Source of the DNA: Phycisphaerales bacterium UBA2396
Lineage (GTDB): Bacteria > Planctomycetota > Phycisphaerae > Phycisphaerales > UBA1924
Reading direction: 5' to 3'
DNA: 40,696 nucleotides
Assembly (NCBI GenBank): GCA_002343325.1
Contig: DDSG01000116.1
Coordinates: forward strand, 1 to 40,696
Part shown: positions 20,108-28,585 of the stretch, piece after piece
How the letters are laid out: each line of letters starts with the position of its first letter
How positions within the stretch are numbered: the first letter of the stretch is position 1
The notes under the pieces: generated by a model
Seen by the model: only the letters and a program-made list of their open reading frames with translations
Told to the model about the DNA's origin: nothing
Database searches by the model: none
Position numbers and translations under genes: made by a program

Positions 20108-20440
20108 TTACAACTGCCCGGCGAGCATCGCCTCGGCGAGCTTCTCCGCCTCGTCGCTGCTCATGCCGTCTTCTGCAGGGCCCAGCGCCCGCACACGCGA
20201 CTTGAGGTCGCCGATGAAACTCAGCCGCAGCCCGAAGTTCTCACCGACCTTGACCGCGGTCCCGCAGCCGATTTCGCGGTTATTGACCAGCAGAGACAAC
20301 TCCGCGTCCGCACTCTTGGGCAATTCGACGATCGCTCCGGGCACCAGCCGTAGCACCTCCCCAAGGGGGATCTGCTTCTCGGCCAAACGGACCACCACAG
20401 GGACGTCGATTTTCAGAATCTGGTCGAGGTTGCCGGCCAT
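20108..20440 (-). CDS. fliN: Flagellar motor switch protein FliN-like (SpoA domain)
   Basis: A 110-residue protein whose residues 5-78 form a SpoA/SURF domain: ILKIDVPVVVRLAEKQIPLGEVL, PGAIVELPKSADAELSLLVNN, then GTAVKVGENFGLRL. This is the FliN C-terminal core, a C-ring component that sets motor direction and binds CheY. An acidic 30-residue tail follows (GPAEDGMSSDEAEKLAEAML). I chose the ATG at 20440 because the SpoA domain follows directly and GGAG lies about 7 nt upstream; in-frame ATGs 7 and 13 codons earlier are possible. The gene stands alone, far from the chemotaxis locus, and has its own sigma-54 promoter (20501-20516). A type III secretion paralogue is unlikely given the flagellar regulation. 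Confidence 0.88.
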   Translation of the reverse strand: MAGNLDQILKIDVPVVVRLAEKQIPLGEVLRLVPGAIVELPKSADAELSLLVNNREIGCGTAVKVGENFGLRLSFIGDLKSRVRALGPAEDGMSSDEAEKLAEAMLAGQL

Positions 20441-20500
20441 CTCGCACTCCGCGTTTGGGCGCATCACCCCATCGGGCATTGCGCGACAGCGGTGCAGGTC

Positions 20501-20516
20501 GCAAGCGGCGTGCCAA
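20501..20516 (-). promoter_or_regulatory. Sigma-54 promoter of fliN
   Basis: The minus strand reads TTGGCACGCCGCTTGC, an exact match to the -24/-12 consensus TGGCACG-N4-TTGC. Transcription should begin near 20490, about 50 nt before the fliN start. No activator-binding site could be identified. Confidence 0.8.
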
Positions 20517-20575
20517 CAGTTCAGGATTATTCAGACGTCGGATGTGGTCCGGGCCGGCGATCGGACTGGGGACGC

Positions 20576-21865
20576 TTAGCCGTCGTAACGGCCGAAGATC
20601 AGCGTGACGTTGTGCCCGCCGAAGCCGAACGTGTTGTTCATGGCGTAGCGGATACGCCGTTCGCGGGCGTGGTGGGGCACAAGATCAACGTCGAACCCTT
20701 CGTCCGGATTGTCGAGATTGATCGTGGGCGGGATGATGCCGTCGCGGACGGCGTGAACGCACGCGATGGACTCGACCGCGCCGGACGCGCCGAGCGTGTG
20801 GCCGTGCACGCTCTTGGTCGAACTCATGAGGAGCGTGCCCCCGGCGGACTTGCGGGCGTGATCGCCGAAGACCGCCAGGGCGGCGGCGACCTCCGCCTTG
20901 TCGCCCAGGGGCGTGCTGGTGCCGTGTGCGTTGACGTAGCCGATCTGCTCGGGATTGAGCCCGGCCTCGCGGAGGGCCATCCGCATCGAACGGGCCGCCC
21001 CGCCGCCGTTGGGATCGGGCGCGGTGATGTGCCCGGCGTCGCAGGTGTTCCCGACACCGAGAATCTCGGCGAGAATGGTCGCGCCGCGGGCCTTGGCGTG
21101 CTGCTCGCTCTCGAGCACGAGAATGCAGGCGCCCTCGGCCATCACGAACCCGTCGCGGTCACGATCGAAGGGGCGAGACGCCTTGGTCGGCTCGTCGTTA
21201 CGCGAAGACATCGCCTTCATGGTCATGAAGGCGCCGATGCACAGGGGCGTCACCGCGGCCTCGGTGCCGCCGGTGATCACCACGTCCGCCCAACCCCGCT
21301 GGATGACGTCCATCGCCTCGCCGATGGCGTGCCCGGAAGAGGCGCACGCCGTGGCATGTGCAGAGGAAGGGCCCTTGAGCCCGTAGCGGATCGAGATGTT
21401 CCCGGCGGTCGCGTTGACCATGAGCCGGGGCACAGTGAAGGGGCTGATGCGATCGGGCCCGCGGTCGCGGAGCACGTCGAGCTGCTCCTCGATCGTGCGG
21501 ATCCCGCCGATGCCCGTCCCGATGACGACGCCCGCCCGCTCAGCATCGACCTTGGCGAAATCGATCCCGGAGGATCGGACCGCCTCGTGAGCGGCGCCGA
21601 GCCCGAGAACCGTCACGCGATCGAGGCGTCTGGCTTCGCGCGGATCAACCGCGCCGTTGGCGCCCGGATCCCAATTGCGCACCTGCCCGGCGATGGTGCA
21701 GGTCCACGAACCGGCGTACCGGTTGAACTCTTCGCCGACAATGGTGGCGATGCCCGAACGACCCTCGCGCATGGCAGCCCAGGTCGAAGGGACATCGTTC
21801 CCGAGATTGGTCAGGGCCCCCAGGCCGGTGACCACCACGCGAGGTTTGCCGCTGGTACGGTGCAT
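20576..21865 (-). CDS. fabF: 3-oxoacyl-[acyl-carrier-protein] synthase II
   Basis: Condensing enzyme of fatty-acid elongation, which adds malonyl-ACP units to acyl-ACP in the cytoplasm. The 429-residue length is standard for KAS II. The catalytic triad is visible: Cys174 in ATACASSGHA, His314 in NAHGTSTPLGD and His356 in KSVHGHTLGASG, with conserved Lys351 nearby. RPFDRDRDGFVMAEGA and the C-terminal NNTFGFGGHNV are further KAS II signatures. It lies 24 nt downstream of acpP on the same strand, the usual acpP-fabF pairing, and is probably co-transcribed with it from the promoter region near 22311. fabD, fabG and fabH are not in the window. Confidence 0.96.
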   Translation of the reverse strand: MHRTSGKPRVVVTGLGALTNLGNDVPSTWAAMREGRSGIATIVGEEFNRYAGSWTCTIAGQVRNWDPGANGAVDPREARRLDRVTVLGLGAAHEAVRSSGIDFAKVDAERAGVVIGTGIGGIRTIEEQLDVLRDRGPDRISPFTVPRLMVNATAGNISIRYGLKGPSSAHATACASSGHAIGEAMDVIQRGWADVVITGGTEAAVTPLCIGAFMTMKAMSSRNDEPTKASRPFDRDRDGFVMAEGACILVLESEQHAKARGATILAEILGVGNTCDAGHITAPDPNGGGAARSMRMALREAGLNPEQIGYVNAHGTSTPLGDKAEVAAALAVFGDHARKSAGGTLLMSSTKSVHGHTLGASGAVESIACVHAVRDGIIPPTINLDNPDEGFDVDLVPHHARERRIRYAMNNTFGFGGHNVTLIFGRYDG

Positions 21866-21889
21866 GGGAGGTGTGTTGTTCCGCGGGCG

Positions 21890-22138
21890 TTAGTTGATGC
21901 CGCGGGCCTTCTTGATGAAATCGACCGCTTCGCCGACGGTGCGAAGCTTCTCGGCCTGATCGTCGGGAATAGAGGTCGCGAACGCGTCCTCGAGCTCCAT
22001 CACGAGCTCGACCTGATCGAGGCTGTCGGCGTTGAGGTCCTCGACGAACTTGGTGGCCGTGGAAATCTTGCTCTTCTCGACCTGGAGCTGTTCGGCGACG
22101 ATCTCGATGACTTTGGTCTCGATCTCTTGGGCGGTCAT
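21890..22138 (-). CDS. acpP: Acyl carrier protein
   Basis: Small acidic four-helix carrier that holds fatty-acyl intermediates on 4'-phosphopantetheine. The 82-residue protein has the attachment motif DSL with Ser39 (EDLNADSLDQVELVMELED) and normal length. The start at 22138 is supported by AGGAG 10 nt upstream; the frame stays open much further upstream, but without ACP-like sequence. It is followed by fabF. The long GC-rich leader between the predicted promoter and the start codon is described separately. Confidence 0.97.
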   Translation of the reverse strand: MTAQEIETKVIEIVAEQLQVEKSKISTATKFVEDLNADSLDQVELVMELEDAFATSIPDDQAEKLRTVGEAVDFIKKARGIN

Positions 22139-22626
22139 GACGTGCGTACTCCTGCTTGACGCGTGGCGGGGCCGGATAGCCCGGCGGCCGGCCTGGGGAG
22201 CCCTCAGGTTGAGCCTGACAGAGGGCTCGGGGGCCTGAGGAGGGGGGGTATCCACGAGCGGTACCGTCCCACGGGAAGCGTTCGGCGGGCGACCCGCCGG
22301 ACGTGCCCCCATTATAGCCCCCACCCCACCGCCCGCCGACGAGCTTCGCAGCCCCCCCGGGACATGGCGTTGTGGACACCCCCCGCCCGCGACAGCGTCC
22401 CGCAGGGCGGACGTTATGGGGAGACTCGGACCGACCGTCAGAACTGGCGCGGCGGCTGCGAGCGGCACAGACCACGCGAACGGTGCCCGCGAGACAGGAA
22501 TCACGGAACACGGACTGGGTGCCTTGCCGTAGGGTGACGATGAAGTGGGCGCGAGTGGACGGTCGGCTGTCCCTGGCGCTCTTCGCCAAACCGACCGCGA
22601 CACCCGGTGTGTGAAAGGGTGCACGC
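22139..22626. other. Intergenic region acpP / DUF1444 with structured acpP leader
   Basis: About 490 bases without a supportable gene; open frames here have no ribosome-binding site or protein-like composition. Read on the minus strand, the predicted acpP leader (22304 to 22139) contains three hairpins. The first is GGCGGG/CCCGCC with a 3-nt loop near 22287-22301. The second is a strong one at 22198-22228, GAGCCCT then CAGG pairing with CCTG and AGGGCTC. The third is GGCCGG/CCGGCC nearer the gene. Towards the plus-strand gene at 22627 there is only a short inverted repeat (ACACC/GGTGT, about 22599-22610). Confidence 0.4.
22311..22316 (-). promoter_or_regulatory. -10 element (TATAAT) upstream of acpP-fabF
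   Basis: A perfect TATAAT on the minus strand in otherwise very G/C-rich DNA. It would start transcription near 22304 and give a leader of about 165 nt before acpP. No good -35 hexamer is seen; the upstream bases are G-rich. Confidence 0.5.
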
Positions 22627-23442
22627 ATGGCCGGCCTGCCTTTTGAACCTGAAGCCTTCGCCGAGATGGTCGCTCAACTTCTGCGCGACCGCCAACCGGA
22701 CTTCGCCGTGGACCTGACGGGCCCACGCGAGCTGCTGGTCAATGGTCGGCGGCTCGATCTTGAGAATCTCTTCCGCATGGTGAACAACGAACCCATGCGC
22801 GGGTCCGAGATCATCGAGCACTACATCGAGCAGCTCTTCGCCAGCGACGCCGCCCGGGTGATGTCGATGTCCCTGGACTTCGCCCGGACGCGGATCATGC
22901 CGCGTATCCAGCCCGACTCGATCTTCGACCACCTTCATCGCGAGCAGGTCGCCCACGTGCCGTTCGTCAACGGGACGGCGATCGTGTTCGTGACCGATCT
23001 TCCCCAGTTGACGGTGAGCATCACGACCGAGCAGGTGGTCAAGTGGGGATTGTGCGTCGAGGAACTCGACCTGATCGCCCGCGAGAACATCGATCGCTAC
23101 GCGCCCGAGCTGGACGTGCAGTTCGTCGACAGCCGCGAGGGCGGCAAAGCCGCCATTCTCGGGCACCACGACGGGTACGACGCGGCCAGGCTTCTCATGA
23201 GCGATCTGCACCATCGACTGTCCGGACACCTCGGCGGGGACTTCTACGTCGCGACGCCGGCCCGTGACATGTTCGTCGCGCTCTCGCTCGGGCCGGAGCG
23301 GTTTGTCCGCCGGCTGCAATCGCGGGTCGAGCAGGACTACCGCAGGCTGCCCTACCCGATCACCAGCGAACTGTTCTACGTGACACGCGACGGCATCGCG
23401 GGGACCCGCCCGGAGACGGACGAGTCACGAGACGCCGCCTGA
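22627..23442 (+). CDS. DUF1444 family protein (YtpQ-like)
   Basis: A 271-residue soluble protein whose length and pattern match DUF1444 (Bacillus YtpQ is of similar size): an N-terminal variable part, then PFVNGTAIVFVTDLP. It continues with VEELDLIARENIDRYA, the conserved GHHDGYDAARLLMSDL, and GDFYVATPARDMFVALS near the C-terminus. No signal peptide or membrane segment is present. The molecular function of the family is unknown; I assign none. AAAGGGTG upstream may serve as ribosome-binding site. It is transcribed alone, convergent with the oligopeptide permease gene, and followed 47 nt later by a strong terminator. Its closest neighbour upstream is the divergent acpP operon. Confidence 0.8.
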   Translation: MAGLPFEPEAFAEMVAQLLRDRQPDFAVDLTGPRELLVNGRRLDLENLFRMVNNEPMRGSEIIEHYIEQLFASDAARVMSMSLDFARTRIMPRIQPDSIFDHLHREQVAHVPFVNGTAIVFVTDLPQLTVSITTEQVVKWGLCVEELDLIARENIDRYAPELDVQFVDSREGGKAAILGHHDGYDAARLLMSDLHHRLSGHLGGDFYVATPARDMFVALSLGPERFVRRLQSRVEQDYRRLPYPITSELFYVTRDGIAGTRPETDESRDAA

Positions 23443-23489
23443 ACCGAATCGCGACGCGCCCCGCTGGAGGAGCGGCGGGATCGCTCGTC

Positions 23490-23520
23490 GGGCCGGTGCC
23501 GCAAGGCGCCGGCCCATTTT
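23490..23520 (+). terminator. Rho-independent terminator after the DUF1444 gene
   Basis: An 11-bp stem GGGCCGGTGCC / GGCGCCGGCCC (one G-T pair) with a GCAA tetraloop is followed by ATTTTC. It lies between convergent genes and ends at the permease stop codon. The T-run is only on the plus strand. Confidence 0.8.
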
Positions 23521-24500
23521 CATGCGCGATCGCCCGTGATCCGCGGATCGATCCATCGATAGAGCACGTCGACCGCGAGGTTGAACAGCACCAGCATGAC
23601 CGAGAACGTGAGGGCGGCACCGATGAGCAGAAACAAGTCCTTGTTCAGAACGCTGTTGACGAAATGCTCGCCCAGCCCCGGCACTCGAAAGACCCGCTCG
23701 ACGACGAACGAGCCTGTCATCGCGTACGCCGTCGCAGGGCCCAGATAACTCACGACAGGGAGCAGCGCGTTGCCCAGCGCGTGACGGAGCACCACGGTGT
23801 GCTCGGGCAGCCCCTTGGCTCGGGCCGCCCGCACGTGGTCCGAGGAGAGCTGCTCGATCATGCCCATGCGGGTCAGCCTGGCGATGTACGCGGCGAAGGG
23901 CAAGCTGAGCGTGACCGCGGGCAGGACCAGTTGCCCGATCGTGCCCCACCCCCCGACGGGCAGCCACCCGAGCCAAACGCCGAAGATCAGGATGAGCACC
24001 GCACCGGTGACAAAGCTCGGAAGACTGATCCCCACCATCGCCAGGGCGAGCGAAGCGCCGTCGGCGAACGAGCCCGGACGCAGCGCACCGATGACGCCCG
24101 CCCCGACCCCGATCAGTGTGGCGATCAGAATCGCCGAGGCGCCGAGAGTCATCGAGACCGGGAGCGAGTCGGCGAGAATCTCGTTGACCCGTCGATCTTC
24201 GTACTGAAGGCTCGGCCCGAGATCAAAGATCGGGCGCTGCGGATCAACCGGTCCTGCGAGCCGATCCCTGACCCATCGCACGCCCGACGCGCTTTCGAGA
24301 TACGACACATAGAACCGTGGGAAGCTGTCGAGGTTGTACTGCCTTTCCATCGCGTCGATGACCGCCTGTGGCGGACGCCGCCCCTCAGGCCGATCGACGG
24401 GATTGCCGGGCGCCGCCCACGCCAACGCCAGAGTGAGCGTGTAGATCGCCAGCAGCACGATCGGCAGCACCGCCAAGCGTCGCAGCACCATTCCGATCAT
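23520..24500 (-). CDS. Oligopeptide/dipeptide ABC transporter permease, OppB/DppB type
   Basis: A 326-residue inner-membrane permease. An N-terminal membrane segment (LAVLPIVLLAIYTLTLALAW) and a periplasmic loop of about 90 residues are followed by at least five more hydrophobic segments. The BPD-type EAA loop HVRAARAKGLPEHTVVLRHALGNALLPV is the contact with the ATPase. YNLDSFPRFYVSYLES and the conserved C-terminal VPGLGEHFVNSVLNKDLFLL are typical of OppB. Its ATG overlaps the stop of the binding-protein gene by 4 nt, so translation is coupled. OppC and the OppD/OppF ATPases are not downstream, where a convergent gene lies, so the transporter must be completed from elsewhere. The substrate is inferred from family only. 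Confidence 0.9.
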   Translation of the reverse strand: MIGMVLRRLAVLPIVLLAIYTLTLALAWAAPGNPVDRPEGRRPPQAVIDAMERQYNLDSFPRFYVSYLESASGVRWVRDRLAGPVDPQRPIFDLGPSLQYEDRRVNEILADSLPVSMTLGASAILIATLIGVGAGVIGALRPGSFADGASLALAMVGISLPSFVTGAVLILIFGVWLGWLPVGGWGTIGQLVLPAVTLSLPFAAYIARLTRMGMIEQLSSDHVRAARAKGLPEHTVVLRHALGNALLPVVSYLGPATAYAMTGSFVVERVFRVPGLGEHFVNSVLNKDLFLLIGAALTFSVMLVLFNLAVDVLYRWIDPRITGDRA

Positions 24501-26338
24501 GGGGCCGGCTCCTTCCGCCTCAGCCGTGCGAGCGTATGGATCTGCCTCGGATGCTCGGACAGGCCTTCGAATCGGCTCGGATCGAACAGGTACACCTGCA
24601 CGAAATGAAACAGCGGGATCAGCGGCAGATCGGTCTCGACAAGCAACTGCTCCGCCTCGGCGAGCGACGCGGCCCGCTCCGCCGGATCCGCCAACCGGGC
24701 GGCGCGCGACAGCAGCTCGTCATACCTGGGGTTCTGGTACTTCCGATCGTTGTTGTTGCTGTTCGAGAGCGAGATGTCCAGGAACGTTGTCGCGTCCCCA
24801 TAATCCCCGAACCAGCTCGCCGTGCTCACCATGTACTTCGCAGCCTTCAGCCGCTCGCCGAAGACCCTGCTCTCGACCTGGAGCAGCAGCACGCGAACAC
24901 CAAGCTGCCGCTCCCACTGCCTCGCGATCGCTTGCGCCAGGAGATCCTGCCCGCCGTCGCGACGGAACAGAAACTCGATCGGTGGGAAGCCCGCCCCGCC
25001 CGGGAAGCCCGCCTCGGCCAACTCTTGTCGCGCACGATCCGGATCGAAAGCGAGCCCGACGGGCGGGGTGTACCCCGCGAGAGACCCGGGCGGCACCAAC
25101 GACCCCGCCACGGGCTCGCCGATCCGACGGATCTGCTCGGTGATCTCACGCTTGTTGAGCGACAAGGCGAGTGCCCGCCGAACGCGCGCATCGGCCAGCG
25201 GATTGGGCCGGCCGTTGGGCAACAGCGGCGAGCAGTTGAGGTTCAGGAACGATGTCCCGAAGCTCGGATAGGCCTGGACGGTGTTGCGCGGGTCCCGCGG
25301 CAGAGCGGCCGCGATCCTCGCGTTGGAAAGCCCTTGCGCCCGGAGTTCCCCCACGAGTGCAGCCTGCTCGTTCCAGAACTGGCGCTGAAGGTCGAGCATC
25401 TCGGCCCGGTACGGCACCGCGACGTCCGTCGTCCAATCAACCGCTCCCGTCCGGAACGCCAGCACCATCGAGTTGGCGTCCGCGATGTTCAGGATCGACA
25501 GCGTGGGCGACAAGGGCAGGCGTGGATCTCGATAGTTCTCGTTCCGTTCAAGCCGCATGTCACGCTTGAACCGCCAGAGTGTCAGCCGATAAGGCCCGTT
25601 GCTCACCAGCACGCCCGGCCTGGCCCAGGCATTGCTCCACACCCGCCGCCCGGTGCGGGCGTCGAGCGACTCATGCCGCGACACCGATGCCTCGCACAAC
25701 GGGAACATCACCGGGAACGCGACAAGCGACAGAAAGTGAGGCAGCGGCGATTCGAGCTCGACCCGCAAAGTCAGATCATCGATCGCACGAACTCCAACCC
25801 GAGCACTGAAATCATCGATCGCCTCACGCCACAGTTCCTCGGCGCGGGCCGATCGATCCGCGAGCGACGAATCGGCGACAAATGCCGCGAGCGCCGCGGC
25901 ACGGCGGGCGACAAACGCCTCGGCCCCGCGGATGGGCATGAACATGTTCGAGTAGTCCGCCGCCGTCTCCGGCAACATGCCCCGGCGCCAGGCGTAGACA
26001 AAGTCGCGTGCGGTGAGCGGCGAGCCGTCCGACCACTTCAGCCCGGGGCGAAGCCGGAACGTGTACACAAGGCCGTCTGGCGAAACCTCCGGCATCTCGC
26101 GTGCGACCGCGGGAACCAGCCGCTGATCGGGCGAGGCCGTGTCCTCCGAGAGCAACCCTTCGAAGAGCGCCCTGCCCACCCGCAGATCCTGGTTCCACGA
26201 CATCTGGTGCGGATCGACGGTATTGACCTCGGCCCGCTCGACGATGACCAAATCGGCCATCGGAAGCGGGCGGTCCGACCACACGCTCGCCACCACCGCC
26301 ACGATCAGCAGAACGATGGGCGCCAGCACTCTGGGCAT
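24497..26338 (-). CDS. Extracellular solute-binding protein, family 5 (OppA-like)
   Basis: A 613-residue periplasmic binding protein of the SBP_bac_5 family, which captures peptides for ABC uptake. The N-terminus has a hydrophobic signal or anchor (VLAPIVLLIVAVVASVW) with no lipobox Cys. The domain I start ADLVIVERAEVNTVDPHQM is the usual OppA opening. FRLRPGLKWSDGSPLTARDFVYAWRRGM is the family signature (near residues 95-120), and DARVRRALALSLNKREI is the conserved later block. AAAGGCGGAG before the ATG is a good ribosome-binding site. Its stop overlaps the permease start, and it follows a secreted hypothetical gene by 34 nt. An uncleaved signal could tether it to the inner membrane in place of a lipid anchor. 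Confidence 0.92.
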   Translation of the reverse strand: MPRVLAPIVLLIVAVVASVWSDRPLPMADLVIVERAEVNTVDPHQMSWNQDLRVGRALFEGLLSEDTASPDQRLVPAVAREMPEVSPDGLVYTFRLRPGLKWSDGSPLTARDFVYAWRRGMLPETAADYSNMFMPIRGAEAFVARRAAALAAFVADSSLADRSARAEELWREAIDDFSARVGVRAIDDLTLRVELESPLPHFLSLVAFPVMFPLCEASVSRHESLDARTGRRVWSNAWARPGVLVSNGPYRLTLWRFKRDMRLERNENYRDPRLPLSPTLSILNIADANSMVLAFRTGAVDWTTDVAVPYRAEMLDLQRQFWNEQAALVGELRAQGLSNARIAAALPRDPRNTVQAYPSFGTSFLNLNCSPLLPNGRPNPLADARVRRALALSLNKREITEQIRRIGEPVAGSLVPPGSLAGYTPPVGLAFDPDRARQELAEAGFPGGAGFPPIEFLFRRDGGQDLLAQAIARQWERQLGVRVLLLQVESRVFGERLKAAKYMVSTASWFGDYGDATTFLDISLSNSNNNDRKYQNPRYDELLSRAARLADPAERAASLAEAEQLLVETDLPLIPLFHFVQVYLFDPSRFEGLSEHPRQIHTLARLRRKEPAP

Positions 26339-26372
26339 CGGCTCCGCCTTTCGTCCGCCAACGCCTCGCAGA

Positions 26373-27512
26373 TCAGCGGAACGTGTCCGCCGAGGCGTTG
26401 AACGGCGCCTTGGTCAGAACACCGACGACGATCCTCTCGCGGAACTGCTCCAGGAAGCGTGCGTCGCCCTCTCGCGTCGCCTGATCAAGCGCATCGCCCA
26501 GATTCGCGGCGGGAACGTTCTGCCCCGCACCGGCGGCCGCAAAGATCACCACGCTCTCAGCGACGCGGGCCAGATCCACGACGTGCTTGCGATCGGCCTT
26601 CTTCTTGGCCTGCACGTCCTTGTCCTCGTTCCGCCCGATCTGCGGGTAAACGTTCGCCGACGCCTGACGACCGATCCACGCCAGCGTCTGCCCGCCGAGC
26701 ACCGCCGCAGCGTTGCGCGAAGCCTCCGGCATCTTGGCGCCGTTCCGCGACAACTCATCACGCAACTGCGTCGTCACGCTCAGCAGCGTGTCGATCGTGT
26801 CCGTATCGGTCGGCTTCAGGTCCTTGATCTTCGCACCAAGCGCCGTCGCCAGCTCGCTCATTGCCGCCGGACGCACGCTCTCGTAACGGGGCCTGTCGAT
26901 CCGCACCGCGTCGACCAACCCGCGCGCGAGCACGTCGAACACCAGTGTTTCCTTCTCGCTGGCGAGCCGCTTCCCGATCGCGCCGATGAGGTCGGTCAGG
27001 TCGTTGGCGGTCGCCGCCACGCCCCGAGAGGCCGGGGCGATCTGCTGGAACGATCGCTGTGCCGCGAACGCCGCCGCATACCGCACCTGCGACCTGTTCT
27101 CGCCCAGTTGGGCCCGAATGATGTCGAACATCTCGGGGGTTGCCACTTCGCCCGCGATGCGCAGCGCGTTGATCGCAACCACCTCGTTCTTGTCCTTCGC
27201 GAGCTCAGCCAGCTTCTCGCCCGCCAGCGCCTGCGCGAACGTCTGGCGGAGCGACACCGACGCCTGCGCCTCGAGCATCGGCTGCGTCAGGTCGTTCCTC
27301 GCCCGACGGACCCGCTCCGGGTCGCCCGAACGCAAGTCGGCGACACGCTCCTTCACGAACGCGGACACGTTGTCCGCCTGAGCCGCGCTCAGCGGGTTCG
27401 CCGAGATCGCGCCGCTGTCCAAGGTCGTCTGCCCGATCGCGGCGGGGACGCCGGCCAGGCTCACGAAGACCAGGGCGGCGAGGGTCAACATCCGGGGGGT
27501 CATCGCTCGCAT
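26373..27512 (-). CDS. Secreted hypothetical protein
   Basis: A 379-residue protein with a signal peptide (MLTLAALVFVSLAGVPAAIG, cleavage probably after AIG or nearby). The mature part is Ala-rich and almost entirely helical, with repeated units such as KDKNEVVAINALRIAGEV and NRSQVRYAAAFAAQRSFQQI that look like HEAT or armadillo-type helical repeats. I know no close family. I chose the ATG at 27512 (three codons before another ATG) because the signal peptide follows directly; a frame open 25 codons further upstream is basic and unlikely to be translated. It is co-directional with the oligopeptide-binding gene 34 nt downstream and may belong to that unit. A structural or scaffold role in the periplasm is possible, but there is no direct evidence. 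Confidence 0.65.
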   Translation of the reverse strand: MRAMTPRMLTLAALVFVSLAGVPAAIGQTTLDSGAISANPLSAAQADNVSAFVKERVADLRSGDPERVRRARNDLTQPMLEAQASVSLRQTFAQALAGEKLAELAKDKNEVVAINALRIAGEVATPEMFDIIRAQLGENRSQVRYAAAFAAQRSFQQIAPASRGVAATANDLTDLIGAIGKRLASEKETLVFDVLARGLVDAVRIDRPRYESVRPAAMSELATALGAKIKDLKPTDTDTIDTLLSVTTQLRDELSRNGAKMPEASRNAAAVLGGQTLAWIGRQASANVYPQIGRNEDKDVQAKKKADRKHVVDLARVAESVVIFAAAGAGQNVPAANLGDALDQATREGDARFLEQFRERIVVGVLTKAPFNASADTFR

Positions 27513-27610
27513 GCTCAACGCTGCTTTCCTTCGCTCAACGCCCCGCTTCACGCGGAGATGGTGATTCCTGACCTCAACGGGAAGCACGCCGGCCTCCCGT
27601 AGACGCGATT

Positions 27611-28582
27611 CTAGTAGACCTCAAGGAAGACCCGCCGGGTCGGCCTGACCTGTTTGTGGATCATCCGCCGTGTCCACCCCCCAACCTCACCCCGAACATC
27701 CGGGTCGACCTCCACGTACCCATCCAACTCGCCGCCCGGCATCAGCCTCGCCAAGGTCTGGAAGACCCCCAGTTCCATCCCCGCGATACCGCACATGTAG
27801 ATCAGCGTGCGATCATCCCGCAGCATGTCCCGGATCGACTCCTCCGCCTCGATGCGGTCCTGCACGTACATCGTCCGCTCAACACCGCCTGCGGCCTGCT
27901 TCTCCCGCGAGAGCGCGGTGTAGTACGACAGCCAGCCCCCGCCCGACCCAGCCATCGCCCGAAGCTCCGAGTCGTACAGCAGGTCCGAGGCGTAAGGCGA
28001 CCCCATCACCAGGCTCACGGCCCCCCGAGCCATCCCCCCGATCGACGCCAAATCTCCGAGCATTCCTCGAAACGGGGCAATCCCGGTCCCGGTCGCCACA
28101 AACAAGTACCGATGCTGCGCCGGTGCCGCCGGCAGCACAAACCGCTTGCCGTTGGGCCCCGAGACCTTCACCCGATCGCCCGGCTTGAGATCACAGAGAT
28201 AGTTGCTCGTGACTCCCACAAAGAGCTTGCCGGTCTCGTCGTGCTCATCGAGAAGCCGCTTCACAGTCGTCGCCAGGTGCGCCCCCCGGCCGTCCTCTCC
28301 TCGCGTCGGCGAAGCGATGGAATACAAGCGGACCTTGTGGGGTTTCCCCGCCGCGTCCACCCCCGGCGGGATCACGCCGAAGGACTGACCGGACCGGAAG
28401 TTTCCCGCGATCTGCGTGCCCGAGACATCCAGCACAACATGCCGAACAAACCCGGCGGGCTTGCGTCCGGCGGTGCAGCGCTCGTTGGAGACCACCACCG
28501 CCTCGGCCGGTGAGGCCGGGGTGTGGAGGTGCATCGACACCTCGGGCAAAGCCGGCCCTGCTTTGGCGTCCGTGCTCATCAT
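27611..28582 (-). CDS. Plant-type ferredoxin-NADP(+) reductase-like flavoprotein
   Basis: A 323-residue FAD/NAD(P)H oxidoreductase. RLYSIAS (residues 85-91) binds FAD, GVTSNYLCDLKPGDRV (123-138) matches the plant-type CSNFLCDLKPG block, and GTGIAPFRG (165-173) begins the NADP-binding domain. YMCGIAGMELGV carries the conserved Cys-Gly, and the protein ends in VFLEVY, like chloroplast-type FNR with its terminal Tyr stacking on the flavin. Plant-type FNR moves electrons between ferredoxin or flavodoxin and NADP(H); direction is not predictable here. It begins 3 nt after the stop of the lipoprotein gene, without a clear ribosome-binding site. A related BoxA-type benzoyl-CoA epoxidase reductase is an alternative, but no ferredoxin domain or box genes are present. 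Confidence 0.87.
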   Translation of the reverse strand: MMSTDAKAGPALPEVSMHLHTPASPAEAVVVSNERCTAGRKPAGFVRHVVLDVSGTQIAGNFRSGQSFGVIPPGVDAAGKPHKVRLYSIASPTRGEDGRGAHLATTVKRLLDEHDETGKLFVGVTSNYLCDLKPGDRVKVSGPNGKRFVLPAAPAQHRYLFVATGTGIAPFRGMLGDLASIGGMARGAVSLVMGSPYASDLLYDSELRAMAGSGGGWLSYYTALSREKQAAGGVERTMYVQDRIEAEESIRDMLRDDRTLIYMCGIAGMELGVFQTLARLMPGGELDGYVEVDPDVRGEVGGWTRRMIHKQVRPTRRVFLEVY

Positions 28583-28585
28583 GAC

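Noticed and set aside
18037..20205. Long plus-strand open frame opposite the GH15 gene
   Set aside because: No domain pattern, while the opposite strand encodes clear GH15 catalytic motifs.
22163..22537. Open frame of 124 codons between acpP and the DUF1444 gene
   Set aside because: Arg/Gly/Pro-rich translation without a ribosome-binding site; it covers the acpP promoter and leader region.
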